A stretch of 33,640 bases of DNA, taken from contig SHWB01000019.1 in the NCBI GenBank assembly GCA_009691025.1, positions 1 to 33,640 of the forward strand, in the 5' to 3' direction. The notes under the pieces are model-generated. The model ran no database searches, was not told the origin of the DNA, and saw only the letters and a program-made list of their open reading frames with translations. Shown piece by piece: positions 17,837-28,754 of the stretch. Numbering within the stretch: position 1 is the first letter of the stretch; each line of letters begins with the position of its first letter. The DNA comes from Alphaproteobacteria bacterium. GTDB lineage: Bacteria; Pseudomonadota; Alphaproteobacteria; UBA6615. The position numbers and the translations under genes were made by a program.

Positions 17837-18789
17837 CTATCCGGCAGTCACGCCGAACAGCGTCAGAAGCAGAGCCGTCGTCAGCGCCGCGAGCGCCGTC
17901 GATATGACAACTCCCGTGGTGGCGCGTGCGACGTACACGCCATAGCCCTGCGCGAGCACGAAGACCGTGGCGCCGACCGGCAGGGCCGCCCTCGTCGTGG
18001 CGACGGCCACGGTCAGCGGATCGAGACCGAAGACCGGGCCGGCGAGCAGCCATACGGCAAGCGGATGCAGCGCCAGCTTGCAGGAGATCATCGCCGCCGT
18101 GTCGGCATGAGCGTGGGCCCGGCGCTCGCCGACAGTCTGCCGTGCCAGCGCCGCGCCGAGCGCGAACAGGGCTGTCGGGCCGGCGGCGGCCGCCAGCAGC
18201 CCGACGAAGCGGTCGGCGACCGCTGGCAGATGCCAGTCCGTCAGGCCCCAGAGCAGGCCGGCCGTTATCGCCAGCAGGATCTGGTTGCGCACCAGCGCCG
18301 CGCCCGTGGCGCGCAGCGTCGGTCGCAGCCCGCCGCCGCCGCGCGCACCCTCGATCAGCAGGATGATCACTGGCTGCAACAGCGGCGAATGCAGCGCAAC
18401 AATGATGGCCAGCGGTCCGCTGCCGGCCTCGCCAAAGGCGGCCAGCACCAGCGGCACGCCGATCAGCACGGTGTTTCCGTAGCACGACCCCATGGCGAAC
18501 ATCACGGCCTCGTCGCGGGCGAAACCGAAAAGGTAGCACCCGGCGATCCAGGCGAGACCGAGCAGACCCCAACTCGCGAGGAAGAAGGAGAGTCGAGGCC
18601 GGGCTCGAACGCCTCGACCACGCGGCCGCTGCCGGCTGTGCGGAACAGCAGCGCCGATATCGCGACGTAGAGGACGAAATTGTTGATGCCGCGCACACCC
18701 TCCGGCGTCAGCAGCCGCGTGCGGCCGACCAGCCAGCCGGTCGCCACCAGCCCGAAGACCGGCAGCACGATCGTGAGGGTCGTCCCCAT
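17837..18789 (-). pseudogene. AEC-family (auxin efflux carrier type) transporter gene, frameshifted
   Basis: The product would be a permease of about 317 residues with roughly ten membrane segments. The N-terminal part, from ATG 18789 (LTIVLPVFGLVATGWLVGR, FVLYVAISALLFRT), is in one frame. The remainder (RLSFFLASWGLLGLAWIAG, MGSCYGNTVLIGVPLVLAAF, LLTLFGVTAG at the end) is in another. The switch falls at about 18590-18600, where EAFEPGL should continue into RLSFFLASWG. GNTVLIGVPL and the two five-helix halves are typical of AEC carriers, which export carboxylates or amino acids. A single one- or two-base change separates this from an intact gene, so it may be a recent loss or a sequence error. 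Confidence 0.8.
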
Positions 18790-18821
18790 GCCGCGCTCCG
18801 TGCCAGGGCGCGCCGGCGCGT

Positions 18822-20051
18822 CTATTCGGCCGGCTGCATGACAGTGGCCGGCGGCGGCGTCTGCCGTTCGCGAGGCAAGGCCAGCGCGGCGCAGGCGCCG
18901 GCGGCGGCCAGGACCACGAGGCTCCAGTACAGCAACGAGAACTCTCCGGTGGCACCCTGCACCCAGGCGACGGCGGCGACCGCGACCGGCCCCGCTCCCA
19001 TGCCAAGGACGAACTTGATGCCGAAGGCGAGGCCCTGATGCTTCGGCGGGGCGTAGCGCGACAGCAGCAGGCTTTCGGACGGCACGGCCGTGGTGCCGAC
19101 GAGCACGGCGATGGTGGCGACCACGACAACCGGCAACCCGTCGACCGTGGCAAGCATCGCCAGCATCGGCGCCTGCATGCAGAAGCCGAACAGGTAGACT
19201 CTCGTCAGCGGGAATTTGTCGGACAGACAGCCGCCGATGAGTTGGCCGAAGCTCGCCACCATGAAGACGACCGACACCAGCGCGCCGATGGCGAACAACC
19301 CGTCGCCGTTAGACAGCTCGGGCAGGCGCAGTTCGAACAGCTTGGGCATCGCCGTCTGCAGGCTGTGGAAGATGAGGCCCATCATGAACATGGTGAACAG
19401 CAGGATGATGGAGCCGAGCCGGCGGTCGGCGCGCGCGCGCGCCGCCACGCCGGCATCGGCGGATACAGCGCGCGGCGGCAGCGGCGCCGGCTCGACGATT
19501 CGGCCGGCGATCAGCAGCGCCGCCATCGCGATGCCGATGGCGAGGGTCAGGGCACCCGGCGCGATGAAGGCAGCGCGCCAGTCCAACACGCTCGCCAGCG
19601 TGCCGGCAACCAGCGCCGCGGCGGCGACGCCGAGATTGCCGAACACGCCGTTGAGGGCGATGGCGCGGCCCGGCCGGCCGTGTGTCACCCGCATCACCCA
19701 GGGAATGCCGACCGGATGGTAGATCGAGGCGAAGACGCCGATGCCGGCCAGCGCAAAACCCAGCGAGACCGGGCCGTCGACCATGCCGGCGGCAATGGCG
19801 CAGATGCCCATGCCGATGAAGCCGATGGCGATCATGACGGAAGCGCGCCAGCGATCGGCGAGCCAGCCGGCGGGAATCGACATGACGCCGATCAGGATGG
19901 CGCCGGGCGTCCACAGGGACAGCAATTCGTCGTAGGAGGCCGGCCAGGCATGCTCCAGGGCGACGACGACGGTGAAGAACAGCGCCGTCAGCAGGTGCAT
20001 CGTGAAATGCGCCGCGGCGGCGAAGATCAGCGACAGGCGGGCGGAGGTCAT
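18822..20051 (-). CDS. Major facilitator superfamily transporter
   Basis: An inner-membrane secondary transporter of 409 residues with about 12 helices in two halves. Motif-A-like loops are GWLADRWRASVM in the first half and GGCLSDKFPLTRVYL in the second. A charged central loop (about 200-230, RAVSADAGVAARARADRRLG) joins the halves. The start at 20051 is chosen because AGGAAAGG lies just upstream and the first helix follows directly; a longer frame adds 12 residues. The substrate cannot be inferred. It lies downstream of cutA on the same strand and 32 bases upstream of the broken AEC gene. Confidence 0.87.
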   Translation of the reverse strand: MTSARLSLIFAAAAHFTMHLLTALFFTVVVALEHAWPASYDELLSLWTPGAILIGVMSIPAGWLADRWRASVMIAIGFIGMGICAIAAGMVDGPVSLGFALAGIGVFASIYHPVGIPWVMRVTHGRPGRAIALNGVFGNLGVAAAALVAGTLASVLDWRAAFIAPGALTLAIGIAMAALLIAGRIVEPAPLPPRAVSADAGVAARARADRRLGSIILLFTMFMMGLIFHSLQTAMPKLFELRLPELSNGDGLFAIGALVSVVFMVASFGQLIGGCLSDKFPLTRVYLFGFCMQAPMLAMLATVDGLPVVVVATIAVLVGTTAVPSESLLLSRYAPPKHQGLAFGIKFVLGMGAGPVAVAAVAWVQGATGEFSLLYWSLVVLAAAGACAALALPRERQTPPPATVMQPAE

Positions 20052-20131
20052 GGCCTTTCCTATAGGCCCGCGCATTCCCCGCGGCAAGAATGGGCCGTCC
20101 CAACTTACCGCACGGCAGGGTTGCCGGAGAG

Positions 20132-20473
20132 TCAGCCCCGGCCCGGCGCCGCCTCGACGGAGATCCAGGCGAGGTAGTCGGGATTACCGAGGCCTACCGC
20201 AAGCTCGGCGATGCAGGGCACGCTGTAGCTGTGCAGGGCCTTGATGCGGCCAATCGCTGCCTCGACGCGGTCGGCCCGCGTCTTGACGAGCAGCACCGCC
20301 TCCCGCCCTTCCCGCACCTTGCCATCCCACCAGTAGAGCGCACGCATGCCGTCGAGCATGTTGGTGCAGGCCGCGATGCGCTCCTCGACTAGGACGCGGC
20401 CGATACGCATGGCCTCTTCGGCGTCGGCACAGGTTACGTAGAGCAGGCGCGCGCGCTCATCTGTTGCATTCAT
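20132..20473 (-). CDS. cutA: CutA1 divalent-cation tolerance protein
   Basis: A small trimeric cytosolic protein of 113 residues. Family signatures are LLYVTCADAEEAMRIGRVLV, EERIAACTNML, the YWWDGKV strand and AVLLVKTRADRVEA, followed by YSVPCIAELAVGLGNPDYLAWI. The start at 20473 gives the usual length; ATGs at 20491 and further upstream are possible, and no strong ribosome site separates them. CutA proteins are linked to copper tolerance and resemble PII signalling proteins in fold, but the biochemical role is not firmly known. Confidence 0.93.
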   Translation of the reverse strand: MNATDERARLLYVTCADAEEAMRIGRVLVEERIAACTNMLDGMRALYWWDGKVREGREAVLLVKTRADRVEAAIGRIKALHSYSVPCIAELAVGLGNPDYLAWISVEAAPGRG

Positions 20474-20588
20474 GCGACAGGTCCCAGACATAGCGGCCAC
20501 ACAGGCTTGGTGACCGGTCGGTAGATATCCTAACATCCTGTCCGGCAGGAGCGCCTAGCGCGCTCGCGCCACGGCGAGGGAGTGAGCC

Positions 20589-20933
20589 ATGGCAACCGAA
20601 GCATCCGGCGCGAAGCATGCCGTCAACGGCAACGTCTTGCGCCTACCACACGCCCCGCGCAGCGCGGCGCCGGCGCCCGCGCCGCAATTCGACGAGACCG
20701 GCGTGCCGCTCCGCCCCACCCGTACCCAGCGCGACTGGTTGAAGCGCGGCCTCGCTCAGGCCGGCGGAAAGCTGCCGCTGTTCACCCGAGACGGCCAGCG
20801 CATCAGTGAGCGCACCATCCGCAGCTGCATCCGCCAGGGCTGGGCCGAGCCGTGGTTCGACAATCCGATCAAGCCCGACTGGCTGGTCTGCAAGCTGACC
20901 GAGGAAGGCCGCCGCGTGCTGGCCGACAACTGA
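20589..20933 (+). CDS. Conserved small alphaproteobacterial protein, unknown function
   Basis: A soluble protein of 114 residues with GAGGGAG before the ATG. The first 40 residues are low-complexity (A/P-rich) and probably disordered. The remainder forms a compact basic domain: RTQRDWLKRGLAQAGGKL, then RISERTIRSCIRQGWAEPWF, ending KPDWLVCKLTEEGRRVL. The helix-turn pattern and the ending, which resembles winged-helix proteins, suggest nucleic-acid binding, but I recognise no named family. I recall similar proteins in Rhodospirillales. It is divergent from cutA and convergent with the 44-residue frame that follows. Confidence 0.7.
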   Translation: MATEASGAKHAVNGNVLRLPHAPRSAAPAPAPQFDETGVPLRPTRTQRDWLKRGLAQAGGKLPLFTRDGQRISERTIRSCIRQGWAEPWFDNPIKPDWLVCKLTEEGRRVLADN

Positions 20934-20951
20934 CCACCCGGCGAGACCGAC

Positions 20952-21086
20952 CTATTCCAGCGTGTACTTGCCGGTGGTGTAGTTGACGCTGATAGAGATC
21001 GTCCCCTCGTTCATCAGCCAGGGCCTAATCTCGTAGCCGCGACCGCCGCCGGCCGTTGAGGCTTTCGACGAAAGCACAGTCCGCAT
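20952..21086 (-). CDS. Small protein of 44 residues, unknown
   Basis: The frame runs from ATG at 21086, with AGGA five bases before it, to TAG at 20952. The first part is short and glycine-rich (SSKASTAGGGRGYEIRP); the second is strand-like (NEGTISISVNYTTGKYTLE). The residues look like a genuine folded beta segment, so this is either a small gene or the tail of a lost one. It lies just downstream of tRNA-Pro on the same strand. Rarer codons (AGG, TCT, TCA) set it apart from its neighbours. No known family is recognised. Confidence 0.45.
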   Translation of the reverse strand: MRTVLSSKASTAGGGRGYEIRPWLMNEGTISISVNYTTGKYTLE

Positions 21087-21116
21087 TTATTCCTGTCGCG
21101 ATCGATATGCGACCGC

Positions 21117-21138
21117 AGGCGACAGCCCGCGGTCGCCT
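21117..21138. terminator. Seven-base-pair hairpin downstream of tRNA-Pro
   Basis: AGGCGAC (21117-21123) and GTCGCCT (21132-21138) pair perfectly around an eight-base loop, 27 bases past the tRNA 3' end. There is no T-tract on the minus strand, so termination by this hairpin is uncertain. Confidence 0.3.
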
Positions 21139-21164
21139 CTCGCCAGGCAAGTCTTTGAAAATAT

Positions 21165-21241
21165 TGGTCGGGACGGCCGGATTCGAACCGGCGACCCCCT
21201 GACCCCCAGTCAGATGCGCTACCAGGCTGCGCTACGTCCCG
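21165..21241 (-). tRNA. tRNA-Pro(GGG)
   Basis: A 77-base cloverleaf reads on the minus strand with acceptor arms CGGGACG and CGTCCCG, discriminator A and encoded CCA (21167-21165). The D-loop has AGCCTGGTAGC, and the anticodon stem TCTGA/TCAGG holds loop CTGGGGG, giving anticodon GGG. The T arm is CGCCGGTTCGAATCCGGCC. This places it as proline tRNA reading CCC/CCU. It follows the merR-ihfA block, a common alphaproteobacterial neighbourhood. Confidence 0.97.
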
Positions 21242-21252
21242 AACCGGCGCGG

Positions 21253-21281
21253 ACTATAGACACCGACCAGGTGGGCGGCAA
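21253..21281 (-). promoter_or_regulatory. Promoter of tRNA-Pro
   Basis: On the minus strand TTGCCG (21281-21276) lies 17 bases before TATAGT (21258-21253), which ends 11 bases upstream of the mature tRNA. The spacing and the -10 sequence fit a sigma-70 promoter independent of merR. Confidence 0.55.
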
Positions 21282-21321
21282 CCGCGCGGCGTGTGATGAC
21301 ACCGAATGTCGCGCCGCCCTT

Positions 21322-21843
21322 TCAGGCCTTGCCGAGGACCGCGCCGAGGGATGCGCGCAGGCCCTCGAGTTCGTCGAGCAAGGCCCGCAATTCGCCGCGC
21401 ATACCGGCATCGAGCGCCACCGCCGTTCCGGCGGCAAGCGCCACGGGGGCCGGCCTGGTCTCGCCGGGCACGGCTACAGACCACCCGGCGATGTCCGCGG
21501 CGATCGGCGCGCGTTCGCCCTCGGGCTCGGCCGTCTCGCCGCCATCGAGGCGCTGCGAGGCGGCCTTGATGCCGCCCTCGCGCAGCAGCTTCTGCACGCC
21601 CTTGATGGTGTAGCCCTCGTCGTAGAGCAGCGTGCGGATGGCCCGCAGCAACTCGACATCCTCGGGCCGGTAGTAGCGCCGCCCGCCGCCCCGCTTCAGC
21701 GGGCGCACCTGGGTAAACTTGGTCTCCCAGAAGCGCAGCACATGCTGCGGCACGTCGAGCGACCCCGAGACCTCGCTGATGGTGCGGAAGGCGGCAGCCG
21801 ACTTCGATGGGCGTCGACCGCCCGGATCCGCGACATCGGCCAT
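21322..21843 (-). CDS. MerR-family transcriptional regulator next to ihfA
   Basis: A 173-residue DNA-binding protein. The N-terminal winged helix-turn-helix has [20 protein letters not shown], the wing [17 protein letters not shown] and [12 protein letters not shown]. The second half is variable and A/P-rich, then a helix ([20 protein letters not shown]) that probably forms the dimer. There are no clustered cysteines for metal binding. It starts eight bases after the ihfA stop and is probably co-transcribed with it. A MerR gene directly behind ihfA is common in alphaproteobacteria; its targets are not known to me. Confidence 0.9.
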   Translation of the reverse strand: MADVADPGGRRPSKSAAAFRTISEVSGSLDVPQHVLRFWETKFTQVRPLKRGGGRRYYRPEDVELLRAIRTLLYDEGYTIKGVQKLLREGGIKAASQRLDGGETAEPEGERAPIAADIAGWSVAVPGETRPAPVALAAGTAVALDAGMRGELRALLDELEGLRASLGAVLGKA

Positions 21844-21851
21844 GATCGCGC

Positions 21852-22199
21852 TCAGCGTGCCGCGCCTTCGCCGGCGCGTGCCGGCAGGCCGCGTACGGCG
21901 GGAACGAGCGTATCGTTGATCCGCCTCTTCAGCACATGGCTCGGCCGGAACACCAGCACGCGGCGGGGCAGGATCGCCACTTCCTCGCCGGTCTTGGGAT
22001 TGCGGCCCATGCGCCGCCCCTTCTCCCGAGCCGAGAACGATCCGAAGGAGGACAGCTTGACCATTTCGCCACGCACGAGCGCATCGGCCAGTTCGGCCAG
22101 CACGGCCTCAACCAGTTCCGCCGACTCGTTCCGCGACAGGCCGACTTCCTGATAGACGGCCTCGGTAAGCTGCGCGCGCGTAATCGTCTCGCCAGCCAT
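21852..22199 (-). CDS. ihfA: Integration host factor subunit alpha
   Basis: A nucleoid-associated, DNA-bending HU/IHF-fold protein of 115 residues. It carries [20 protein letters not shown] at the start, [20 protein letters not shown] and the DNA-intercalating arm sequence [20 protein letters not shown]. The start could be ATG 22199 or the in-frame ATG at 22205; neither has a clear Shine-Dalgarno. A partner ihfB is not in the window. It follows fabH and has its own likely promoter. Confidence 0.95.
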   Translation of the reverse strand: MAGETITRAQLTEAVYQEVGLSRNESAELVEAVLAELADALVRGEMVKLSSFGSFSAREKGRRMGRNPKTGEEVAILPRRVLVFRPSHVLKRRINDTLVPAVRGLPARAGEGAAR

Positions 22200-22228
22200 G
22201 CCCATGCCCCCGTGCGAATGATACAGGA

Positions 22229-22257
22229 AGCCTATAGTGACGCCTGAAATGCGTCAA
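22229..22257 (-). promoter_or_regulatory. Probable promoter of ihfA-merR
   Basis: On the minus strand TTGACG (22257-22252) is followed after 17 bases by TAGGCT (22234-22229), or after 15 by TATAGG. GACGC/GCGTC (22239-22243 and 22251-22255) form a short inverted repeat within the spacer and -35 region. It lies about 30 bases upstream of the ihfA start. Confidence 0.45.
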
Positions 22258-22306
22258 TTACAAAGGATTGCCGTGTTGATTTAAGTAAACGGTGCAGGCC
22301 GGTCGA

Positions 22307-23284
22307 TCACCAGCGAACCAGGCCGGAACCCCAGGTGAAGCCGCCGCCCATGGCCTCGACGAGCACCAGGTCGCCGGTCTTGATGCGCTGGTCGTGCACC
22401 GCCGTCTCCAGCGCCAGCGGGATCGAGGCCGCCGAGGTATTCGCATGGCGCTCGATCGTCACCACAACCTTGTTGGTGTCGATGCCGAGCTTGCGGGCCA
22501 TGCCGTCGATGATACGGCGATTGGCCTGATGCGGCACGAACCAGTCGATGTCCAACACAGCGAGGCCGGTGGCGGCCAGTGCCTCCTCCGTCGCCGCCGC
22601 CATCTTCTCGACGCCGTGGCGGAAGACCTCGCGGCCCTGCATGCGCAGGTGTCCGACGGTCTTCGTGGTCGACGGGCCGCCGTCGACATAGAGCATGTCG
22701 TGGAATTTGCCGTCGGAATGCAGATGGGTGGTCAGCACGCCGCGGTCGGCGATGGTGCCGTCGCCCTCGCCGGCCCGCAGGACGACCGCCCCCGCCCCGT
22801 CGCCGAACAGCACGCAGGTCGTGCGGTCCTGCCAGTCGAGGATGCGCGAGAAGGTTTCGGCCCCGATAACCAAAGCGCAGCGCGCCTGGCCGGCGCGGAT
22901 GAAATTGTCCGCCGTGGCCAGGGCGAAGACAAAGCCCGAACAGACGGCGTGGATGTCGAAGGCGACACCGTTGGTCATACCCAGCTTGGACTGGACGATC
23001 GTGCCCGTCGACGGGAAGGTGTCGTCGGGCGTCGCGGTGGCAAGGATCACCAAATCGACATCGGCCGGCAGCGCGCCGGCATAGGCGAGCGCCGCGCGGG
23101 CCGCGGCGGTGGCCAGATCGGAGGTGTACTCGCCCTCGGCGGCGATGTGGCGTTGGCGGATGCCCGTACGCTCGGTGATCCAGGCGTCGGAGGTATCGAC
23201 CATCTGTGCCAGCTCTTCATTGGCGAGCACGCGCTCCGGCAGATAGGCGCCGACGCCGCAAACGACAGACCGACGCACCGTCAC
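22307..23284 (-). CDS. fabH: Beta-ketoacyl-ACP synthase III
   Basis: It condenses acetyl-CoA with malonyl-ACP to begin fatty-acid synthesis. The protein is 325 residues. The catalytic triad is visible: Cys115 in [13 protein letters not shown], His252 in PHQANRRI and Asn282 in [22 protein letters not shown] near 38-48 and GDGAGAVVL near 161-169 are family signatures. The start is a GTG overlapping the plsX stop as GTGA, so the pair is translationally coupled. The order plsX-fabH-ihfA-merR is standard. Confidence 0.97.
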   Translation of the reverse strand: MTVRRSVVCGVGAYLPERVLANEELAQMVDTSDAWITERTGIRQRHIAAEGEYTSDLATAAARAALAYAGALPADVDLVILATATPDDTFPSTGTIVQSKLGMTNGVAFDIHAVCSGFVFALATADNFIRAGQARCALVIGAETFSRILDWQDRTTCVLFGDGAGAVVLRAGEGDGTIADRGVLTTHLHSDGKFHDMLYVDGGPSTTKTVGHLRMQGREVFRHGVEKMAAATEEALAATGLAVLDIDWFVPHQANRRIIDGMARKLGIDTNKVVVTIERHANTSAASIPLALETAVHDQRIKTGDLVLVEAMGGGFTWGSGLVRW

Positions 23285-24330
23285 GACGCGGCCTCCTGGG
23301 CCGTTCCGCCGGCAGCGGGTGAAATACGCGCGATCTGTTCGGCGATCATCCTGTTGCCACCCCGCTTGACCATATCGACCGCTACGCCCACCGCCGTGGC
23401 AAAGCCGATGGCGTCGGTACCGCCGTGGCTTTTGACGCAGACGCCGTTGAGTCCCAGAAGCATCGCACCGTTGTAGCGCCGCGGATCGGTACGCGCACGC
23501 AGCTTGTCGAGCGAACGCTTGGCGAAAACATATCCAATGCGGGCCATGAAGGAATTGCGGAAAGCCTCGCGGATAAAAGCGTTGAGCAGCTTGGCCGTGC
23601 CCTCGGCCGTCTTCAGCGCGACATTGCCGGCGAAGCCGTCGGCGACGACGACATCGACCGACCCGGCCGGAATGTCGTCGCCCTCGACGAAGCCGACGAA
23701 CTCGCCGCCCATATCGGTTTCCCTCAGAATCCGGGCGGCCTCGCGCAGCGCCTCGTTGCCCTTGGTCTCCTCGGAGCCGACATTGAGCAGGCCCACGGTC
23801 GGGTTGGGCACGCCGAGGATGGTGCGCGCGAAGACCGTGCCCATGACGGCGAATTCGACAAGGTTTCGGGCATCGCACGCCAGATTGGCGCCGAGATCCA
23901 GCATAACGGTCTCGCCGCGCAGGGTGGGCAGAAAGGTGCCGATCGCCGGCCGGTCGAGTCCCGGCACGCGGCGAAGCTGCAGCATCGCCATGGCCATGAG
24001 GGCGCCGGTGTTGCCAGCCGAGACGACACCCGCGGCGTCCCCGTCCTTCACCGCTTCCAGCGCCTGCCACATCGAGGTATCGCGGCCGCTGCGCACGACC
24101 TGGGACGGTTTGGCATCGTCCTCGACACGCCCCGGGGCATGACGGATTTCGACGAAATCGGCCAGGCCGCGATGCCGCGCGACGCCCGGCTTCAGCTCGG
24201 CCTCGTCGCCGACCAGCAGGAAGCGCGCATCGGGGTGGCGGCGGCGGGCGATGTTGGCGCCAGCCAGCACGATATGAGGCGCGTTGTCGCCGCCCATCGC
24301 GTCCAGCGCAATCTTTACGGTATCGCCCAC
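23281..24330 (-). CDS. plsX: Phosphate acyltransferase PlsX
   Basis: It makes acyl-phosphate from acyl-ACP, the donor for PlsY in phospholipid synthesis; it is peripheral to the inner membrane. The protein is 349 residues. Signatures are [12 protein letters not shown] at the start, [15 protein letters not shown] near 103-117, [25 protein letters not shown] and [18 protein letters not shown]. The start is a GTG (24330). rpmF lies 36 bases upstream, and rpmF-plsX-fabH probably form one operon. Confidence 0.97.
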   Translation of the reverse strand: MGDTVKIALDAMGGDNAPHIVLAGANIARRRHPDARFLLVGDEAELKPGVARHRGLADFVEIRHAPGRVEDDAKPSQVVRSGRDTSMWQALEAVKDGDAAGVVSAGNTGALMAMAMLQLRRVPGLDRPAIGTFLPTLRGETVMLDLGANLACDARNLVEFAVMGTVFARTILGVPNPTVGLLNVGSEETKGNEALREAARILRETDMGGEFVGFVEGDDIPAGSVDVVVADGFAGNVALKTAEGTAKLLNAFIREAFRNSFMARIGYVFAKRSLDKLRARTDPRRYNGAMLLGLNGVCVKSHGGTDAIGFATAVGVAVDMVKRGGNRMIAEQIARISPAAGGTAQEAAS

Positions 24331-24366
24331 AGCCGTGATGCCCGGTTGCGGCCGGCCGCGAGCCGG

Positions 24367-24552
24367 CTAGGCCTGTTCCTTGACCTCTATGACCTTACGC
24401 CCCTTGTAGGTGCCGGTCTTGAGGTTGATGTGATGAGGCCGATGAAGCTCGCCCGAGTCCTTATCTTCGACGTAGGACGGCACATCGAGGGCGTCGTGCG
24501 ACCGTCGCATGTCGCGGCGCGACTTGGACTTCTTTTTCTTTGGTACAGCCAT
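24367..24552 (-). CDS. rpmF: 50S ribosomal protein L32
   Basis: Ribosomal protein L32, 61 residues. It opens [20 protein letters not shown], the family start, and ends in the alphaproteobacterial form [15 protein letters not shown] without zinc cysteines. The start at 24552 is fixed by the conserved MAVPK. It lies between yceD and plsX, the classic yceD-rpmF-plsX arrangement. Confidence 0.97.
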   Translation of the reverse strand: MAVPKKKKSKSRRDMRRSHDALDVPSYVEDKDSGELHRPHHINLKTGTYKGRKVIEVKEQA

Positions 24553-24670
24553 GGCGAAGCTCAATTCCGGATAGGCGCCGTTCGCGAACCTAGGCCCCGC
24601 GCAGGCCGGGGTACTTAAAACAAATCCTCATGGCATGGCAAGCGCCACGGGGCGGCACGCCGAGCGAGCC

Positions 24671-25237
24671 TCAGTCGCCGCGCCGCAGGCGCTCCAGAGC
24701 AGCGAACGGATTGACAGGGGCGACAGCCGCGCCGGCGATACGCGCGGCGGCGGCCGCCGCCTCCTCGTCGAGGGAGGCTGCCGGCGCCCTCGGGTGCGGA
24801 TCGAGCGTCAGGGCAAGTTGCTGGGCCACGGTTTCGCCCAGTTCCAGCGCATCGCCCACGAGTGCCTCCGGCTGGTCTTCATCCTCGGGGCCGGCGCTGC
24901 GGTCCGTCGGCGCGTCGTCTCCCGGCGGCGCAAAGCGCAGAGCGAAGCTCTCCTCGACCGAGCCGACGAACGGTTCGACGGTGACGACACAGACATAGAC
25001 CGGGCGGGCCTTGAGGGTGCCCGTCATGACCACATCGCCGATGGCCGTGCGTCTGACGCGCAGGGTCGCGCTCAGCGCCTGGATGGCCACCAGGTCGAAG
25101 CGGGCAGCCAGCGCCGCGCATTCGGCCGCGTCGGCGACGATCTCGACCTCGACACTGCCCTCGCGGTCGAGCCGCTCCAGCGGCAGCAGCCGCGACATTT
25201 CCGGCGGCGCGGCGGCCGGCGCATCCGGCGGCGTCAT
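24671..25237 (-). CDS. yceD: YceD/DUF177 family protein
   Basis: A 188-residue protein of the DUF177 (YceD) family, encoded upstream of rpmF in most bacteria. The family core is seen in VRRTAIGDVVMTGTLKARPV and YVCVVTVEPFVGSVEESFAL, which corresponds to the usual C..CL element with a single cysteine retained. Acidic stretches and PHPRAP follow, ending VNPFAALERLRR, typical of the family. Plant and bacterial members are linked to 23S rRNA accumulation; the exact role is not settled. The ATG overlaps the upstream gene stop in ATGA (25234-25237), implying coupling. Confidence 0.9.
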   Translation of the reverse strand: MTPPDAPAAAPPEMSRLLPLERLDREGSVEVEIVADAAECAALAARFDLVAIQALSATLRVRRTAIGDVVMTGTLKARPVYVCVVTVEPFVGSVEESFALRFAPPGDDAPTDRSAGPEDEDQPEALVGDALELGETVAQQLALTLDPHPRAPAASLDEEAAAAAARIAGAAVAPVNPFAALERLRRGD

Positions 25238-25788
25238 CGTCCCCTCTCGCCGACCGCCGGCAGAGATCCAAAATCAACCTGACCGGCCAGCAGGGCCGCA
25301 CCTTCCTGCCCGGCCAGGCGCACGGCGACGGCGCGGACATAGGCGGCCATAGCAGAGACGGTTGCCGCCGGAACCGCCGTGTCGCCGGCGAACAGATTCC
25401 GCTGCAAGGCCGCGGCAAGCGCCTCGTCGCCACCGGCCAGCCCCGCATCATAGGCGGCAATGCGGCCATACAGGTTGCGGGCGAAGGTCTTGACGCGCTT
25501 GCCGATGCCCATGTCGCCAACACCAATCTCGCGCAGCGCGATGTCAAGGTCGGCGAACAGCCGGTCGTGCACCGCCTGGGCCAGCGCGCGACCGCCCTCG
25601 CGCTCGTCCTTGAGGCGGCGGAACAGCAGCACGGCGTGCAGCGCGATCATCTCGAACCGGCCGAGCGGGGTGTCGGCGACGGCGAGGCCGCGATAGAAAA
25701 CGGGCGCGCGCGCCTGGGCCACCAGCACGGCCCACAGGCCATCCTCTGGCCGGGGGCCGGCGGCCCGGCGGCGAAACAGAGTGGCCAT
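25234..25788 (-). CDS. Ubiquinol-cytochrome c chaperone (CBP3/UQCC1) family protein
   Basis: A 184-residue protein of the CBP3-like family, whose mitochondrial members assist assembly of the cytochrome bc1 complex. The family core is visible: ARAPVFYRGLAVADTPLGRF, then EMIALHAVLLFRRLKDE, DLDIALREIGVGDMGIGKRV and ARNLYGRIAAYDAGL. The start at 25788 opens MATLFRRR; longer upstream sequence in the frame is unrelated. It is divergent from bamE and overlaps yceD by four bases. This bamE / chaperone-yceD pairing is common in alphaproteobacteria, where the protein's precise client is inferred from mitochondria. Confidence 0.88.
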   Translation of the reverse strand: MATLFRRRAAGPRPEDGLWAVLVAQARAPVFYRGLAVADTPLGRFEMIALHAVLLFRRLKDEREGGRALAQAVHDRLFADLDIALREIGVGDMGIGKRVKTFARNLYGRIAAYDAGLAGGDEALAAALQRNLFAGDTAVPAATVSAMAAYVRAVAVRLAGQEGAALLAGQVDFGSLPAVGERGR

Positions 25789-25924
25789 GGCAATGTCCGT
25801 AGAGGGCTTCCGGGCTGTTGACGCGTGCCCGGACACGGGGTCATTACTGGCCCCACACTCGCGGCTCCGCTCCCGCCCGTCAAGCCCGGGCCGGCCGCCG
25901 CCCCACAGCTGGATGCTGCGTCCT

Positions 25925-26419
25925 ATGCCACGCGCCGCCATCGCCCTTCGCTCGCTCGTCCGCCACGGTATCGTGGCGGCTACTGGTCTCGCGCTGGTCT
26001 CCTGCACACCGGTCATCAACACGCGCGGCCATGTGCCCGAGCCGGATGCGGTAGAAAAACTAGCGGTGGGCAAGACGACGCGCACCGATGTACAGAAGGC
26101 CCTCGGCTCGCCGTCGACTGTCGGCACCTTCCAGAACAATGTCTGGTACTACATCGGCGAAAAGACGGAGACGGTGGCCTTCTATTCGCCCGAGGTACTG
26201 GAGCGTCGCATCCTCGCCGTGGTGTTCGACGACCGCGACGTCGTTTCGGACGTGGTCAGCTATACCGAGGCCGACGGCAAGCATGTCGAGATCGTTTCGC
26301 GCGTGACGCCGACGGCCGGACAGGAACTGACCATCCTGCAGCAGCTCTTCGGCAATCTCGGCCGCTTCAATGCCCCGCCGGCACGGACGCCAGGGCCCGG
26401 CGACCGTCGCAGACCCTGA
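25925..26419 (+). CDS. bamE: Outer-membrane assembly lipoprotein BamE (SmpA/OmlA family)
   Basis: A 164-residue lipoprotein. The signal peptide ends LALVSC, with the lipidated cysteine at about 27. The BamE domain follows: LAVGKTTRTDVQKALGSPS, then GTFQNNVWYYIGEKTETVAF, and a strand ILAVVFDDRDVVSDVVSY. It is an accessory of the BamA complex, which inserts beta-barrel proteins. An in-frame ATG at 25913 is an equally possible start; neither has a clear ribosome site. The C-terminal tail is proline-rich. It converges on hppA. Confidence 0.92.
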   Translation: MPRAAIALRSLVRHGIVAATGLALVSCTPVINTRGHVPEPDAVEKLAVGKTTRTDVQKALGSPSTVGTFQNNVWYYIGEKTETVAFYSPEVLERRILAVVFDDRDVVSDVVSYTEADGKHVEIVSRVTPTAGQELTILQQLFGNLGRFNAPPARTPGPGDRRRP

Positions 26420-26476
26420 AACGCGAACGGCCCGGCGTGAGCCGGTACGCCCGTCGCGTAACCAGCGTGGCAATCC

Positions 26477-28597
<2,121 letters not shown>

Positions 28598-28698
28598 GGG
28601 CGGCAGACCCCTTTTTGCACGCTTGGCGCCATAATCCCGGCGCGGGACGGCCCGCACGGACAGCAAAGACCGGAACAGGCCCCCCGAAAAGCCGGCGG

Positions 28699-28727
28699 AA
28701 CATGCCAAAAGCCCACCGCCAAGGCAA
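28699..28727 (-). promoter_or_regulatory. Candidate promoter of hppA
   Basis: On the minus strand TTGCCT (28727-28722) lies 17 bases before CATGTT (28704-28699), about 100 bases upstream of hppA. Both hexamers match sigma-70 consensus only in part. This is the best pairing in the 157-base gap. Confidence 0.3.
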
Positions 28728-28754
28728 CACTTGCGGGGGGCTGTCGCCTGCTTC

